Positions 63,710-64,000 of a stretch of DNA of 64,000 nucleotides are shown in pieces. Location of the stretch: assembly GCF_021440085.1 (NCBI RefSeq), contig NZ_JAKCPW010000002.1, positions 434,001 through 498,000 on the forward strand, read 5' to 3'. The position numbers were made by a program, and so were the translations under genes. The first letter of the stretch is position 1, and the number at the start of each line of letters is the position of its first letter. The DNA is from Dyadobacter sp. CY261 (lineage in GTDB: Bacteria; Bacteroidota; Bacteroidia; Cytophagales; Spirosomataceae). The notes beneath the pieces are model-generated. The model was not told where the DNA came from, did no database searches, and saw nothing but the letters and a program-made list of their open reading frames with translations.

Positions 63710-63814
63710 AGGATTAATGAATAGTGATTTAACTGATAGTGTAAAAATAAGAAAGTACTTTGAAATTCAAAGTAAATGAGCGCGCTTATTTATAAAATAT
63801 TTATCAGTAGCTGT

Positions 63815-64000
63815 TTATAGCTTGATCAAAACTTTGGAAGTGGTAAAGGAAGCCCTCGTAGCAGGATCCAGAAAACGAAAATCGAGGATCCGGCGTGGGT
63901 ATTCCTCGGAGCTACCCAGGATTTTTAGATCGGGACGTATTGCCCTGAATTCTCCTAAAAGGCTTTGGTGTGTGTAAACAAGGCAGTTCTTCATGCCGAC
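63815..64000 (-). CDS. C-terminal fragment of an unrecognised gene (partial at right edge)
   Basis: The minus-strand frame is open from the edge to a TAA at 63815-63817, giving 61 residues. It includes LLGEFRAIRPDLKILGSSEE and ends LDFRFLDPATRASFTTSKVLIKL, which has a beta-rich feel. An ATG three codons in could make it a short stand-alone ORF, but a continuing gene is more likely. No family is recognised. Confidence 0.45.
   Translation of the reverse strand, partial: VGMKNCLVYTHQSLLGEFRAIRPDLKILGSSEEYPRRILDFRFLDPATRASFTTSKVLIKL

Noticed and set aside
1..64000. Search for prophage, transposon, integron integrase or defence-island genes
   Set aside because: No transposase, integrase, restriction, CRISPR-Cas or structural phage gene was recognisable; the S74-domain protein alone is not evidence of a prophage.

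Overview
The window looks like a chromosomal segment of a Bacteroidota species, most likely order Cytophagales and close to Dyadobacter/Spirosoma (Spirosomaceae). The evidence is SusC/SusD outer-membrane glycan-import pairs, proteins ending in type IX secretion (T9SS) sorting domains, a Bacteroidota-type TTG/TAnnTTTG promoter, a DUF6934-like protein, a SurA/MoxR cluster typical of the group and many TTG or spaced ATG starts without strong Shine-Dalgarno sequences. I see no rRNA, tRNA, CRISPR array, transposase, integrase or phage structural cluster. Genus and species are inference.

Layout. Positions 1-3.4 kb hold the tail of a BTAD-type regulator and two minus-strand secreted or surface proteins (a YadA-head/S74-chaperone protein and a T9SS cargo protein), punctuated by a family of near-identical terminator hairpins and a 68-bp exact direct repeat. 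3.7-8.0 kb is a giant 14-repeat FG-GAP protein with a T9SS tail. 8.4-13.5 kb is a signalling block: a hybrid PAS histidine kinase, a stand-alone receiver and a three-PAS kinase. 13.5-25.6 kb is a polysaccharide-utilisation-type locus: a long leader (with a 15-bp tandem repeat and a curious 53-codon ORF), SusC, SusD, three structurally different sulfatases and a periplasmic rhodanese-thioredoxin fusion. This layout predicts uptake and desulfation of a sulfated glycan; no glycoside hydrolase, lyase or sulfatase-activating enzyme is encoded here.

25.6-32.2 kb has a small two-gene unit (DUF6934-like plus a 66-aa protein), a GapN-like dehydrogenase, a MATE exporter and a TonB-dependent receptor-type beta barrel. 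32.3-35.2 kb is a second receiver/multi-PAS kinase pair paralogous in design to that at 11-13.5 kb. 35.2-43.5 kb is mostly housekeeping: EamA transporter, DUF1801, YwbE, FUSC, HPP, ferritin, glutaminyl-tRNA synthetase and TruA. 43.5-50 kb (minus) carries an envelope-chaperone cluster: a double-parvulin lipoprotein with an OmpA-like insert, SurA, MoxR and a semialdehyde dehydrogenase.

50.3-58.1 kb has a four-helix-bundle stress-type protein with a possible sigma-54 promoter, a YaeR-like VOC enzyme, an HGSNAT/DUF5009-like acyltransferase, a GMC oxidoreductase with its gluconate-dehydrogenase subunit-3-like partner, a LuxE-like adenylating protein, a lipoprotein and a membrane histidine kinase. 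58.4-64 kb has HemA, an ABC exporter, a DEAD-box helicase, a small membrane protein and the tail of an unrecognised gene.

The most unusual material is the 53-codon repeat ORF in the susC leader, the duplicated terminator repeats at the left end, the sulfatase locus with its redox fusion, and the parvulin/OmpA hybrid lipoprotein. I found no clear case of an entirely new defence or mobile system. All family names come from motif recognition by eye, not database searches.
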